Notes under the pieces: model-generated | The model's input: the letters and a program-made list of their open reading frames with translations, nothing else | What the model was told of the DNA's origin: nothing | The model's database searches: none | Program-made: the position numbers and the translations under genes | DNA from: Microbispora amethystogenes | Lineage (GTDB): Bacteria; Actinomycetota; Actinomycetes; Streptosporangiales; Streptosporangiaceae | Assembly: GCF_016863015.1 (NCBI RefSeq) | Contig: NZ_BOOB01000052.1 | Span: forward strand, 41,502 to 105,501 | Length of the DNA stretch: 64,000 nt | Direction: 5' to 3' | Shown here: piece after piece, positions 23,981 through 31,655 of the stretch | Position numbering within the stretch: position 1 is the first letter of the stretch | Layout: the number at the start of each line of letters is the position of its first letter

Positions 23981-24318
23981 TGCAGGACACGCCGCCGTTA
24001 CTGGTCGAGTACGTCACTCCCGAGCCCGGCACCGCGCGCCTGGTGCTGACCGGCGAGCTCGACTACACCACCGTGGACGAGGCGGCCGAAGAGGCGGACA
24101 AGGTGCTCGCGGACAACCCGCGGGTGATCGAGCTCGACCTGGCCGGGCTGAGGTTCGTCGACTCCTCGGGCATCGCGGTCGTGATGAACCTCTACCGGGG
24201 GGCCGAGGAACGCGGGGCGGCCTTCCGGATCGTCGCGCTGACCACCTACCTGCGCCATCTGCTGCAGGTCATCTCCCTCGACGACGTCTTCGACCTGCCG
24301 GAGCAGGCTTCCGGCTGA
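23980..24318 (+). CDS. STAS-domain anti-anti-sigma factor
   Basis: A 112-residue single-domain STAS protein beginning MQDTPPLLVEYVTPEPGTAR. The core has LVLTGELDYTTVDEAAE, VIELDLAGLRFVDSSGIAV and a C-terminal VISLDDVFDLP. The phosphorylatable serine is Ser62 or Ser63 in the DSSG loop, intact. In partner-switching, the unphosphorylated form captures an anti-sigma kinase and frees a sigma factor; the PP2C enzyme at the start of the operon would activate it. No anti-sigma kinase (HATPase) or sigma gene lies in the window, so its partners must be elsewhere. ATG overlaps the upstream stop by one base. Confidence 0.92.
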   Translation: MQDTPPLLVEYVTPEPGTARLVLTGELDYTTVDEAAEEADKVLADNPRVIELDLAGLRFVDSSGIAVVMNLYRGAEERGAAFRIVALTTYLRHLLQVISLDDVFDLPEQASG

Positions 24319-24364
24319 GCAGTGTCAGCCGTGTCCTGAGACAGCGGCCTGAGACAATGGGCCC

Positions 24365-26752
24365 GTGAGCAGGCGTGCCGTCGCCGTCCGGGTCGAGGGG
24401 GTCGTGCAGGGGGTCGGCTTCCGGCCCTTCGTGTACGGCCTCGCCACGCGGCTGGGCCTCGCCGGGCTGGTCGGCAACGACGAACGCGGGGTGTTCATCG
24501 AGGTCGAGGGCGGCGGCGCGCTCGTCGAGGCGTTCCTGGCCGCGCTGGCCGCGGATCCGCCGCCGCTCGCGGTCATCGAGCGGATCAGCACCGGCCCGGC
24601 CGCGGTGACCGGCCGTCGTGACTTCGTCATCGCGCCGAGCCCCGCCCCGGACCTCCCCCGGGGTCTCCCTTGGGCGGACCGGCGCGCGCTTGTCTCCCCC
24701 GACGTGGCGACCTGCGACGCGTGCCTGTGCGACGTCGCCGACCCGGCCGGCCGCCGGTACGGCTACGCCTTCACCAACTGCACCTGCTGCGGCCCGCGCT
24801 TCACGATCGTCCGCGACGTGCCCTACGACCGGGCGAACACCACGATGGCGGGCTTCCGCATGTGCCCGGACTGCGCCCGGGAGTACCACGACCCCGCCGA
24901 CCGGCGCTTCCACGCCCAGCCGGTGTGCTGCCCCGCCTGCGGGCCCCGGCTGCGGCTGCTGCTCCCCGGCGGCGGAGAGGAGAGGGGAGACCCGCTGGAG
25001 GAGTCCGTACGGCTGCTCCGGCGTGGCCGGGTGCTGGCGGTGAAGGGACTCGGCGGCTTCCACCTGGCGGCGCTCGCGGGGGACGAGACCGCGGTCGCGG
25101 CGCTGCGGGCGCGCAAGCACCGCGAGGACAAGCCCTTCGCGGTGATGGCGGGCGGCCTCGCGGAGGCGCGGCTGCTGTGCGAGGTGAGCGCCGCCGAGGA
25201 ACGCCTGCTCACCGGCCCCGCCCGGCCCGTCGTGCTGCTGCGCCGCCTGGACGCCGCCGGGGTGGCCCCTTCTGCGACACCTTCTGCGACACCTTCTGTG
25301 GCGCCGTCTGTGGCGCCGTCTGTGGCACCGGGGAACCGGTGGCTGGGAGTGCTGCTGCCCTACACCCCGCTGCACCACCTGCTGCTCCGGGCGCTGGCCG
25401 AGCCGATCGTGCTGACCAGTGGGAACGTCTCCGACGAGCCGATCGTCCACCGGGACGAGGAGGTCCGGGAACGGCTCGGCGGCGTCGCCGACGCCTTCCT
25501 GACCCACGACCGGCCAATCCACGTCCGTACGGACGACTCGGTCGTGCGCGTCTTCCGGGGGCGGGCGCTGCCGATCAGGCGTTCCCGGGGTTACGCGCCC
25601 CACCCGCTGCCGCTCGCCGGGGGCGCGCCGCGGCCCGTGCTCGCCTGCGGCGCGGAGCTCAAGCACACCTTCTGCCTGGCCAGGGATGACCGGGCCTTCG
25701 TGTCCCAGCACATCGGCGACCTGGAGAACCACGAGACCCTCAGGTCGTTCACCGAGGGCGTCACCCACTTCATGCGGCTGTTCGACGTCGTGCCCGAGGT
25801 GATCGCCCATGACCTGCACCCCGACTACCTGTCCACGAAGTACGCCCTCGACTGGATCCTCGAACGGGACGCGGACCTGGTCGGCGTGCAGCATCACCAC
25901 GCCCACGTCGCGTCCTGCCTGGCCGACAACGGCGTCGCCGGGCCGGTGATCGGGGTGGCCTTCGACGGCCTCGGGTACGGCCTCGACGGCACGCTGTGGG
26001 GTGGGGAGTTCCTCGTCGCCGATCTCGCCGGGTTCGAGCGGGCCGGTCACCTCGCGACGGTGCCGATGCCGGGAGGCGCGGCGGCGATCCGGCAGCCCTG
26101 GCGGATGGCGGCGGCCTACCTCGACCTCGCCTACGAGGGCGACGTCCCCGGCGATCTCGGCGTCGTACGCCGCAACGCCCGCCGGTGGGGGGTGGTGACC
26201 GCGATGGCACGGCGCGGCGTGAACGCGCCGCGCACGTCCAGCGCGGGCCGGCTGTTCGACGCGGTCGCCGCGCTCGTGGGCACCCGCGACGAGATCACCT
26301 ACGAGGGCCAGGCGGCCGTCGAACTGGAGCAGATCGCCGATCTCCGGGTGGACGACGCCTACGCGTGCCCCCTCATCTCAGGCGAAGGGCCGTTCACGGC
26401 GTCGTTCACGGCGTCGTTCACGGTGCCGGGCGTGGACCTGGTCCGCGCGGCGGCCGACGACCTGCGGTCGGGCACTCCGCGTGAGGTGGTGGCCGCGCGC
26501 TTCCACAACACCCTGGCCCACGTCGTCGCCGACGGCTGCGACCACCTGCGGGAGACCACCGGCCTGTCGGCAGTGGCGCTCTCCGGCGGCGTCTTCCAGA
26601 ACCTGCTCCTGCTCGACCGGGCCGTCACCCTGCTGGAGGAACGCCGCTTCACCGTGCTGACCCACCATCACGTCCCCCCGAACGACGGCGGCGTCAGCCT
26701 CGGCCAAGCCGCCGTCGCCGCCGCCCGCGACCGGCCGGCAGATCCCGGCTAA
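24365..26752 (+). CDS. hypF: carbamoyltransferase HypF, hydrogenase maturation
   Basis: A 795-residue enzyme that turns carbamoyl phosphate and ATP into the carbamoyl group passed to HypE, the source of the cyanide ligands of NiFe hydrogenase. Domains in order: acylphosphatase (VEGVVQGVGFRPFVYGLA), two zinc fingers (CDACLCDV...NCTCCGPRF and CPDCAREYHDP...CCPACGPR), YrdC-like domain from about 210, and the Kae1-like domain with HHHAHVASCL. Length is near the usual 750-780. Two low-complexity insertions from DNA duplication stand out: an ATPS/VAPS run at about 300-321 and FTASFTASFT near 677-687. GTG start. Its TAA overlaps the stop of convergent hypE by two bases. Confidence 0.95.
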   Translation: MSRRAVAVRVEGVVQGVGFRPFVYGLATRLGLAGLVGNDERGVFIEVEGGGALVEAFLAALAADPPPLAVIERISTGPAAVTGRRDFVIAPSPAPDLPRGLPWADRRALVSPDVATCDACLCDVADPAGRRYGYAFTNCTCCGPRFTIVRDVPYDRANTTMAGFRMCPDCAREYHDPADRRFHAQPVCCPACGPRLRLLLPGGGEERGDPLEESVRLLRRGRVLAVKGLGGFHLAALAGDETAVAALRARKHREDKPFAVMAGGLAEARLLCEVSAAEERLLTGPARPVVLLRRLDAAGVAPSATPSATPSVAPSVAPSVAPGNRWLGVLLPYTPLHHLLLRALAEPIVLTSGNVSDEPIVHRDEEVRERLGGVADAFLTHDRPIHVRTDDSVVRVFRGRALPIRRSRGYAPHPLPLAGGAPRPVLACGAELKHTFCLARDDRAFVSQHIGDLENHETLRSFTEGVTHFMRLFDVVPEVIAHDLHPDYLSTKYALDWILERDADLVGVQHHHAHVASCLADNGVAGPVIGVAFDGLGYGLDGTLWGGEFLVADLAGFERAGHLATVPMPGGAAAIRQPWRMAAAYLDLAYEGDVPGDLGVVRRNARRWGVVTAMARRGVNAPRTSSAGRLFDAVAALVGTRDEITYEGQAAVELEQIADLRVDDAYACPLISGEGPFTASFTASFTVPGVDLVRAAADDLRSGTPREVVAARFHNTLAHVVADGCDHLRETTGLSAVALSGGVFQNLLLLDRAVTLLEERRFTVLTHHHVPPNDGGVSLGQAAVAAARDRPADPG
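25266..25330 (+). repeat. 12-base tandem repeat inside hypF
   Basis: Five consecutive 12-base units with the pattern CCTTCTGYGRCR / CCGTCTGTGGCG, coding for the units SATP, SATP, SVAP, SVAP, SVAP between the YrdC-like and Kae1-like parts of HypF. The unit length keeps the frame. A second array of GTTCACGGCGTC units lies at about 26394-26425 in the same gene. Confidence 0.85.
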
Positions 26753-27846
26753 CAGATTCTCGGTAGGGGGTCGCCGACCAGAACGTCGACGATCCGGGTG
26801 CCGCCGAAGGCGGTCCTGAGCAGCACCAGGCTTGGGGGATCAGCCGCGACGCGGCCGATGATCGCGGCACCCGCGCCGAGCGGATGGCCGCGCAGGGCGG
26901 CGAGCGCCTCCTCCGCCGCCTCCCCGGCCACGACCACGACGACCCGGCCCTCGCAGGCGACGTAGAGCGGGTCGATCCCGAGCAGTTCGCAGGCCCCGCG
27001 CACGTCCGGCCGGACCGGAACGGCGTCCTCGTCGACCACGACGGCGACGTCCGAGGCGCGGGCGATCTCGTTGAGGATCGTCGCGACGCCGCCCCGGGTC
27101 GCGTCCCGCAGGCACCGTACGGCCCCCGTGGCCTGGAGAAGTGCGGTGATCAGCCCGTTCAGGGGGGCGGTGTCCGACGTGACGTCGGCCTCGATGTCCA
27201 GCTCGCCCCGGGCCAGCATGATCGTCACGCCGTGCTCCCCGATCGGGCCGGACACGAGCACGGCGTCGCCGGGACGGGCGCGCGCGACGCCGAGTCGCGT
27301 GTCGCGGTCCAGCAGGCCCACTCCTGCGGTGGTGACGTAGCAGCCGTCGGCCTTGCCGCGCTGCACCACCTTGGTGTCCCCGGTCACGATCGCCACACCC
27401 GCCGCGGCGGCGGCCCGGGCCATCGAGGCGGCGACCCGCCGCAGGTCCTCGACCGGGAAGCCCTCCTCCAGCACGAACCCGGCGGAGAGATACAACGGCC
27501 TCGCCCCGCACACGGCCAGGTCGTTGACCGTCCCGTTGACCGCGAGGTCGCCGATGTCGCCGCCGGGGAAGAACAGCGGCGAGACCACGTAGGAGTCGGT
27601 GGTGAACGCGAGCCGGGCGCAGGCCCCGCCCGGCGCCGTGAAGGCCGGCACCTGGATCACCGCGCCGTCCTCCAGCGGTTCCAGCAGCGGGTTGCGGAAC
27701 GCGTCGAGGAAGACCGCCTCGATCAGGGTCTGCGTCGCCCTGCCGCCCGCGCCGTGGGCCATCGTGATGTGCTCCTCACGCACCCGGGCCTTCCGCCGCC
27801 GCGCCCGGTCGATGCGTTCGAGCACCTGCTCCTCACGGCTCGTCAC
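26749..27846 (-). CDS. hypE: hydrogenase maturation protein HypE
   Basis: A 365-residue member of the AIR-synthase/thiamine-monophosphate-kinase fold. It dehydrates the carbamoyl group delivered by HypF to a thiocyanate on its C-terminal cysteine; the C-terminus here is PRIC, ending in the required Cys. MAHGAGGRATQTLIEAVFL, TTDSYVVSPLFFPGGDIG, AVNGTVNDLAVCGARP, VTGDTKVVQRGKADG and RDATRGGVATILNE are all diagnostic. The start is the GTG at 27846, overlapping the HypD stop (GTGA); the open frame continuing upstream is a shadow of hypD. About 25 residues precede the canonical start region and form a basic helix. Confidence 0.94.
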   Translation of the reverse strand: MTSREEQVLERIDRARRRKARVREEHITMAHGAGGRATQTLIEAVFLDAFRNPLLEPLEDGAVIQVPAFTAPGGACARLAFTTDSYVVSPLFFPGGDIGDLAVNGTVNDLAVCGARPLYLSAGFVLEEGFPVEDLRRVAASMARAAAAAGVAIVTGDTKVVQRGKADGCYVTTAGVGLLDRDTRLGVARARPGDAVLVSGPIGEHGVTIMLARGELDIEADVTSDTAPLNGLITALLQATGAVRCLRDATRGGVATILNEIARASDVAVVVDEDAVPVRPDVRGACELLGIDPLYVACEGRVVVVVAGEAAEEALAALRGHPLGAGAAIIGRVAADPPSLVLLRTAFGGTRIVDVLVGDPLPRIC

Positions 27847-28994
27847 CTCGGTGCCTCCCTCGGTGCCTCCCTTGACGCCTCCCGCACCCGCCGCCGCGAG
27901 AAGCGGCCGAAGTTGTAGTAGGCCGCGCAGGCGCCCTCGGACGACACCATGCAGGTGCCGATCGGCGTCTCGGGGGTGCAGGCCGTGCCGAACACCTTGC
28001 ACTCCCACGGCTTGAGCGCGCCCTTGAGGACCTCGCCGCACTGGCACGCCTTGGGATCGGCCACCCGGCCGCCGGGCACGTCGAACCGCCGCTCCGCGTC
28101 GTACGCCGCGTACTTCTCCCGGATGCGCAGAGCGGAGCGGGGGATGGACCCGAGGCCGCGCCACTCGAAGCGCGGCCGCGGCTCCATCACCTCGTCGACG
28201 GCCCGCAGCGCCCTGGGGTTGCCCGCCCACGGCACGACCCTGGCGTACTGGTTCTCGACCTCCGACCTCCCCTCCGCGATCTGGAGCAGCAGCATGTGGA
28301 TCGCCTGGAGGATGTCGAGCGGCTCGAAGCCCGCCACCACCAGCGGCCTGCCGTAGTCGCGGGCGACGAATTCGTACGGCCGGCAGCCGATGACCGTGGA
28401 CACGTGGCCGGGCCCGACGAACCCGTCGAGACGCAGGCCGGGGGAGTCCAGGATCGCCGTGATCGCCGGGATGATCATGACGTGGTTGCACATGACCGAG
28501 AAGTTGCGCAGGCCCTCGGCCGCCGCCCGCAGCACGGTCACGGCGGTCGACGGCGTGGTGGTCTCGAACCCTATGGCCATGAAGACCACCTGCCGGTCCG
28601 GGTTGCTTCGGGCGATCTTCAGCGCGTCCAGCGGGGAGTAGACCATGCGGATGTCGGCGCCCCGGGCGGCGGCGTCGAGGAACGACCCCCGGCCGCCGGG
28701 CACCCGCGTCATGTCCCCGAACGAGGTCATGATGACGCCGGGCCGCTCGGCGATGTGGATCGCGTCGTCCACCCGGCCCATCGGGATCACGCACACCGGG
28801 CAGCCGGGGCCGTGCACCAGCGTGACCGACTCGGGCAGGTGGTCCTCCAGTCCGTGCTTGTAGATGGTGTGCGTGTGGCCGCCGCACACCTCCATGAACG
28901 TGTAGGTCCGCCCCGGCTCGCACAGGCCCGCGATCGCCGCGGACAGCGCCCGTGCCTTGTCCGCGTCGCGGTACTCGTCGACGAAGCGCATCAT
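27843..28994 (-). CDS. hypD: hydrogenase maturation protein HypD
   Basis: A 383-residue iron-sulfur protein that, with HypC, holds the Fe(CN)2CO unit of the NiFe site while it is assembled. The essential motifs are present: FMEVCGGHTHTIYKHGL near the N-terminus, GPGCPVCVIPMG, MTSFGDMTRVPG, GFETTTPSTA, FVGPGHVSTVIG, and the C-terminal Fe-S cysteines in CQCGEVLKG, WECKVFGTACTPETPIGTCMVSSEGAC. The last 15 residues are a repetitive tail (REASREAPREAPR) from a short DNA duplication at about 27849-27890 and exceed the family norm. Starts at the first of two ATGs, directly after the HypC stop. Confidence 0.95.
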   Translation of the reverse strand: MMRFVDEYRDADKARALSAAIAGLCEPGRTYTFMEVCGGHTHTIYKHGLEDHLPESVTLVHGPGCPVCVIPMGRVDDAIHIAERPGVIMTSFGDMTRVPGGRGSFLDAAARGADIRMVYSPLDALKIARSNPDRQVVFMAIGFETTTPSTAVTVLRAAAEGLRNFSVMCNHVMIIPAITAILDSPGLRLDGFVGPGHVSTVIGCRPYEFVARDYGRPLVVAGFEPLDILQAIHMLLLQIAEGRSEVENQYARVVPWAGNPRALRAVDEVMEPRPRFEWRGLGSIPRSALRIREKYAAYDAERRFDVPGGRVADPKACQCGEVLKGALKPWECKVFGTACTPETPIGTCMVSSEGACAAYYNFGRFSRRRVREASREAPREAPR

Positions 28995-29276
28995 TCACCC
29001 CTCCGGCTCCGGGCCCGAGTCGCGCAGCGCCGCGAGTTCGTCCTCGTACGCCTGGCCGATGCCCTCCAGGAACTCCAGCGCGGCCCTGGCCTCGTCCTCG
29101 TCGATCTTCGACAGGGCGAAACCGACGTGGATGAGGACCCAGTCGCCGGGCCGCAGCGGCTGGCCGTCGAGCAGGTCGATGTTGACGGCCCGGCGGACCC
29201 CGCTCACGTCGACCTTGGCGAGGTCAGTCCGATCGGACGGGATCTCCACGATCTCGCCCGGAATTCCCAGGCACAT
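28995..29276 (-). CDS. hypC: hydrogenase maturation chaperone HypC
   Basis: A 93-residue chaperone starting MCLGIPGEIVEI, with the essential Cys2 that binds the iron unit and HypD. The OB-like barrel follows with VDVSGVRRAVNIDLL and the conserved PGDWVLIHVGFALSKIDEDEA. It delivers the Fe(CN)2CO unit to the hydrogenase large subunit. The C-terminal 25 residues are acidic, as usual. It overlaps hypA by 53 bases at its start and abuts hypD, so the set is one operon. Confidence 0.95.
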   Translation of the reverse strand: MCLGIPGEIVEIPSDRTDLAKVDVSGVRRAVNIDLLDGQPLRPGDWVLIHVGFALSKIDEDEARAALEFLEGIGQAYEDELAALRDSGPEPEG

Positions 29277-29616
29277 GGGCCGCCTCCACGACGTGGACGG
29301 ACTCCAGGACGAGACGGTCCCCGCCCTCGCTGTCGATGTCGATGCCCCCGCACCTGCCGCAGATCGTCATCGGGTCGTCGCACAGGGCGGAGTGCCCGCA
29401 GCCCCGGCAGATGAGCCGGACGGGCTCGACGACCAGGTCGAGCCTCGCCCCCTCGGCCACCGTGCCGGTGGCGGCGAGGCTGAACGCCTGCGCCAGGACG
29501 TTGGGGGAGATGCGGAGCAGGGCGCCCGCCCGCACCCGGGCCCGGCGCACCCGCCTGCCCTTCGCGCGGTGCTCCACGGCGTCGAGAACGGCCTCGGCGA
29601 TCCCGAACTCGTGCAT
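29224..29616 (-). CDS. hypA: hydrogenase nickel incorporation protein HypA
   Basis: A 130-residue nickel chaperone starting MHEFGIAEAVLDAVEHRA. The N-terminal Met-His-Glu binds nickel, and the zinc domain has two cysteine pairs, CRGCGH and CGRCGG, near residues 73-95. It normally hands nickel to the hydrogenase together with the GTPase HypB; no hypB gene is seen in this window. The ATG at 29616 gives the exact family N-terminus; the frame is open upstream for non-family residues. The C-terminal 25 residues overlap the hypC start. Confidence 0.92.
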   Translation of the reverse strand: MHEFGIAEAVLDAVEHRAKGRRVRRARVRAGALLRISPNVLAQAFSLAATGTVAEGARLDLVVEPVRLICRGCGHSALCDDPMTICGRCGGIDIDSEGGDRLVLESVHVVEAAHVPGNSGRDRGDPVRSD

Positions 29617-29621
29617 CGCCG

Positions 29622-30269
29622 TCACGTCCCCCGAACCTGCGGGCTTTCGCCGGCGGGGGCCGGGCCGAACGCTCCTCCGCTGACGCCGATCAGCAGGTGG
29701 GCCGCGACCAGCGAGTGCCGCAGGGCCTCCTCGCGCGGCGCGTCCGCACGCTCCCAGCGGGCCGTGTTGTGCACCTCGACCCTCAGCCTGACCAGCCCGT
29801 ACGGGCCGGGCAGCCGCTCGGCGGAGACCCGCATCTCCGCGTGGATCGGCTGGTGCTCGCAGATGACGCGGCCCGTACGCTCCCCGCTCGCGGCGATGAT
29901 CGGCTCGATCTCCCGGCCCCCGGGCACGTGGACCTCGACCGTGCGCCGCCCGTCCGTCAGGGGCAGGACGGCCCGGGTCTCCCGCTCGACGGCCTCGTCG
30001 AAGCCGAGGTAGTCGTGCCCGGCGACGGTGAGCTTTGGCACCGGCCAGTAGCCGTCGTCCTCCTCCCGCTCCACCGTCCTGCACCTGACGTGCAGGAACC
30101 GCAGGCGCAGGTCGATCGTCGCGTCCGGGTCCGCCTCGAGGAGGCACTCGGTCACACCGGCCGACGGCTCGCCGGGGAAACCCGGCGGCACGAGCACGCC
30201 GAATTCCCAGCGCATGCGGTGCTCCACCGGCGCCGTCATCGGGCCCGCCTCTTTCACGAGCGCCTCCAT
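29622..30269 (-). CDS. unknown protein in the hyp operon
   Basis: A 215-residue protein I cannot assign. It overlaps the HypC-like gene upstream by 16 bases and ends 5 bases before hypA, so it is part of the operon. It is soluble, without signal or membrane helix, rich in beta-strand-like segments (IDLRLRFLHVRCRTVERE, VRLRVEVHNTARWE), and has a VICEHQPIHAEM stretch where Cys and two His could bind metal. A second in-frame ATG at 30239 gives MTAPVEHRMRWEFGV. Its place suggests an accessory role in hydrogenase maturation or regulation of an actinobacterial hydrogenase group; this is inference only. Confidence 0.7.
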   Translation of the reverse strand: MEALVKEAGPMTAPVEHRMRWEFGVLVPPGFPGEPSAGVTECLLEADPDATIDLRLRFLHVRCRTVEREEDDGYWPVPKLTVAGHDYLGFDEAVERETRAVLPLTDGRRTVEVHVPGGREIEPIIAASGERTGRVICEHQPIHAEMRVSAERLPGPYGLVRLRVEVHNTARWERADAPREEALRHSLVAAHLLIGVSGGAFGPAPAGESPQVRGT

Positions 30270-30499
30270 TCACCGGAGACCAGACCACCGGACTCCAGAC
30301 CACCGGGGACCACGGCGATGGCCTCCTTGGCGTGGACCAGCACGACGTCGCCCGGCCGGACGTCCACCAGGGCGACGCTCACCACCTCCCGGCCGCGGCC
30401 GGTGTCGGCGAGCGCGAGGCCGGCGTCGAGGAGCCGTACGACGGTGACCGCGACCGCCTCGTCCGAGCAGGTGACACACGTCTCTTCACCGCAGTTCAT
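30254..30499 (-). CDS. HypC-like chaperone paralogue with Cys-rich N-terminus
   Basis: An 81-residue protein starting MNCGEETCVTCSDEAVAVTV. From residue 13 it follows the HypC/HupF barrel pattern: VVRLLDAGLALADT, REVVSVALVDVRPGDVVLVHAKEAIAVV, equivalent to the PGDYVLVHAGFAI of HypC. The N-terminus differs: instead of MC-x-G-x-P it has C3-x4-C8-x2-C11. The C-terminus is extended by a duplicated GGL(E/V)SG unit. It is probably first in the hyp operon and might serve a second target or bind iron differently. Between its start and 30594 lie about 95 bases for the operon promoter. Confidence 0.75.
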   Translation of the reverse strand: MNCGEETCVTCSDEAVAVTVVRLLDAGLALADTGRGREVVSVALVDVRPGDVVLVHAKEAIAVVPGGLESGGLVSGEWRRS

Positions 30500-30594
30500 G
30501 TCGACCCCCGAGAAACGACCGTACGCCGCCCAGGGGCGGGGGAAATCAAAGGAAGTCGGTGATTGCGTAAAGGTCGGTGAAGTCCCGGAACGCG

Positions 30595-30626
30595 CCGACG
30601 GCCCCGGCATGTGCCGGGGCCGTCGG
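30595..30626 (-). terminator. intrinsic terminator downstream of the GlsB-type gene
   Basis: A perfect 15-base stem, CCGACGGCCCCGGCA at 30595-30609 and its complement at 30612-30626, with a 2-base turn. It lies just past the stop of the small stress membrane protein gene (reverse strand) and insulates it from the hyp operon. Confidence 0.8.
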
Positions 30627-30644
30627 AGAAGACGCCGGGTGAGC

Positions 30645-30917
30645 CTATCCGACGCTTCTGCGGCGGAAGACGGCCACGGCGGCGACGACGCCCAGGGCCG
30701 CCAGGGCCACCTGGATGATCAGTTCCAGCCAGTCGATGCCGGGGGTGGTCGCCACTCCGAGACCACGGGCTATCGCCGTGCCGATGAGGGCGGCGATGAT
30801 GCCGATCACCATGGTCAGCCAGATCGGGATGGCCTGACGCCCGGGCACGACCAGCCGGCCGAGGGCGCCGATGATGAGTCCGATGATTATGGCGGAGATG
30901 ATGCCGCTTACGGCCAT
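30645..30917 (-). CDS. GlsB/YeaQ/YmgE-family small membrane protein
   Basis: A 90-residue protein with three hydrophobic helices, starting MAVSGIISAIIIGLIIGALGRLVVPGRQ. The G-x-x-IG-x-x-GRLVVPG motif after the first helix, the central LTMVIGIIAALIGTAIA helix and the closing ALAALGVVAAVAVFRRR are typical of the transglycosylase-associated/GlsB stress family. Function is poorly known; members are induced by general stress. AGGAGG precedes the ATG. Confidence 0.9.
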   Translation of the reverse strand: MAVSGIISAIIIGLIIGALGRLVVPGRQAIPIWLTMVIGIIAALIGTAIARGLGVATTPGIDWLELIIQVALAALGVVAAVAVFRRRSVG

Positions 30918-30970
30918 GCTGCCACCCTCCTCTAGTTCTGCTGTCCCCCTTCTGCCCGTTTCAGGTGATT

Positions 30971-30995
30971 TGACACATTTTGGGCTGTTGTGTCA
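30971..30995 (-). terminator. short hairpin at the end of the response regulator gene
   Basis: TGACACA at 30971-30977 pairs with TGTGTCA at 30989-30995; the second arm includes the stop codon of the response regulator. On the reverse strand the loop is ACAGCCCAAAA and there is no T-run, so termination would be weak. It may equally be an operator half-site pair for the small membrane protein gene. Confidence 0.35.
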
Positions 30996-31655
30996 CGTAC
31001 GACCCATGACGTGGTTCTCCCAGGCCCATGCGGCGATCTGGACGCGGTTGCGCACGCCGAGCTTGGCCTGGATGCCCGACACGTGGGTCTTGACCGTGCT
31101 GAGCGAGATGAACAGCTCAGCGGCGATCTCCTGGTTGGTACGGCCCCGCGCGACGGCCCGGACGACCTCGATCTCCCGGTTCGAGAGGGGATGATCAAGC
31201 CGGGCGGCCGGATGAGTGGTCCAGTGGGTGGTGAGGTGGCGCAGCAGTCGCAGGGTGACGGAGGGGGAGACGAGGGCGTCCCCGGCCCGCGCGGCCCGCA
31301 CCGCCTCCACCAGCAGGGCGGGTCCGCAGTCCTTCAGCACGAAGCCCACCGCGCCGGCCCGCAGCGCGCCGTACACGTACTCGTCCAGGTCGAAGGTCGT
31401 GACCACGACCACCTTGAACGGCTCGGCGACTCCTGGGCCCGCCAGGAGGCGGGTGACCTCGATGCCGTCGAGCCGGGGCATCCGCACGTCGACCAGGCAC
31501 ACGTCCGGTCGCAGCCGCCGGGCCAGTTCGACGGCCTCGGCGCCGTCGGCCGCCTCGGCGACCACCTCGATGTCGGGCTGGTCCTCCAGGATCAGCCGCA
31601 GGCCGCCGCGGACCATCGCCTGGTCGTCGGCCACCAGGACTTTGATCGTCTTCAC
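30993..31655 (-). CDS. NarL/LuxR-type response regulator
   Basis: A 220-residue regulator with an N-terminal receiver domain (VLVADDQAMVRGGL acidic pair; phosphoacceptor Asp in VCLVDVRMPRLDG; Lys in GFVLKDCGP) and a C-terminal LuxR helix-turn-helix (LSNREIEVVRAVARGRTNQEIAAELFISLSTVKTH pattern). The linker at about 135-150 contains a TTH duplication (HLTTHWTTHPAA). It is phosphorylated by the sensor kinase encoded just upstream, whose stop overlaps its ATG. Targets are unknown; the adjacent small membrane protein gene is a candidate. Confidence 0.95.
   Translation of the reverse strand: MKTIKVLVADDQAMVRGGLRLILEDQPDIEVVAEAADGAEAVELARRLRPDVCLVDVRMPRLDGIEVTRLLAGPGVAEPFKVVVVTTFDLDEYVYGALRAGAVGFVLKDCGPALLVEAVRAARAGDALVSPSVTLRLLRHLTTHWTTHPAARLDHPLSNREIEVVRAVARGRTNQEIAAELFISLSTVKTHVSGIQAKLGVRNRVQIAAWAWENHVMGRT

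Noticed and set aside
22855..24318. A 487-residue frame ending in the STAS domain, suggesting a sensor-STAS fusion
   Set aside because: The first 370 residues are an off-frame reading of the second B12 protein; STAS starts at ATG 23980.
26749..28998. A 749-residue HypE-containing frame spanning the hypD region
   Set aside because: Its first 380 residues are an off-frame reading of hypD; the GTG at 27846 overlapping the HypD stop is the real start of HypE.
29224..30303. A 359-residue frame ending in HypA, suggesting a fusion
   Set aside because: The upstream part is a shadow of the unknown hyp-operon protein; HypA begins exactly at MHEFG (29616).
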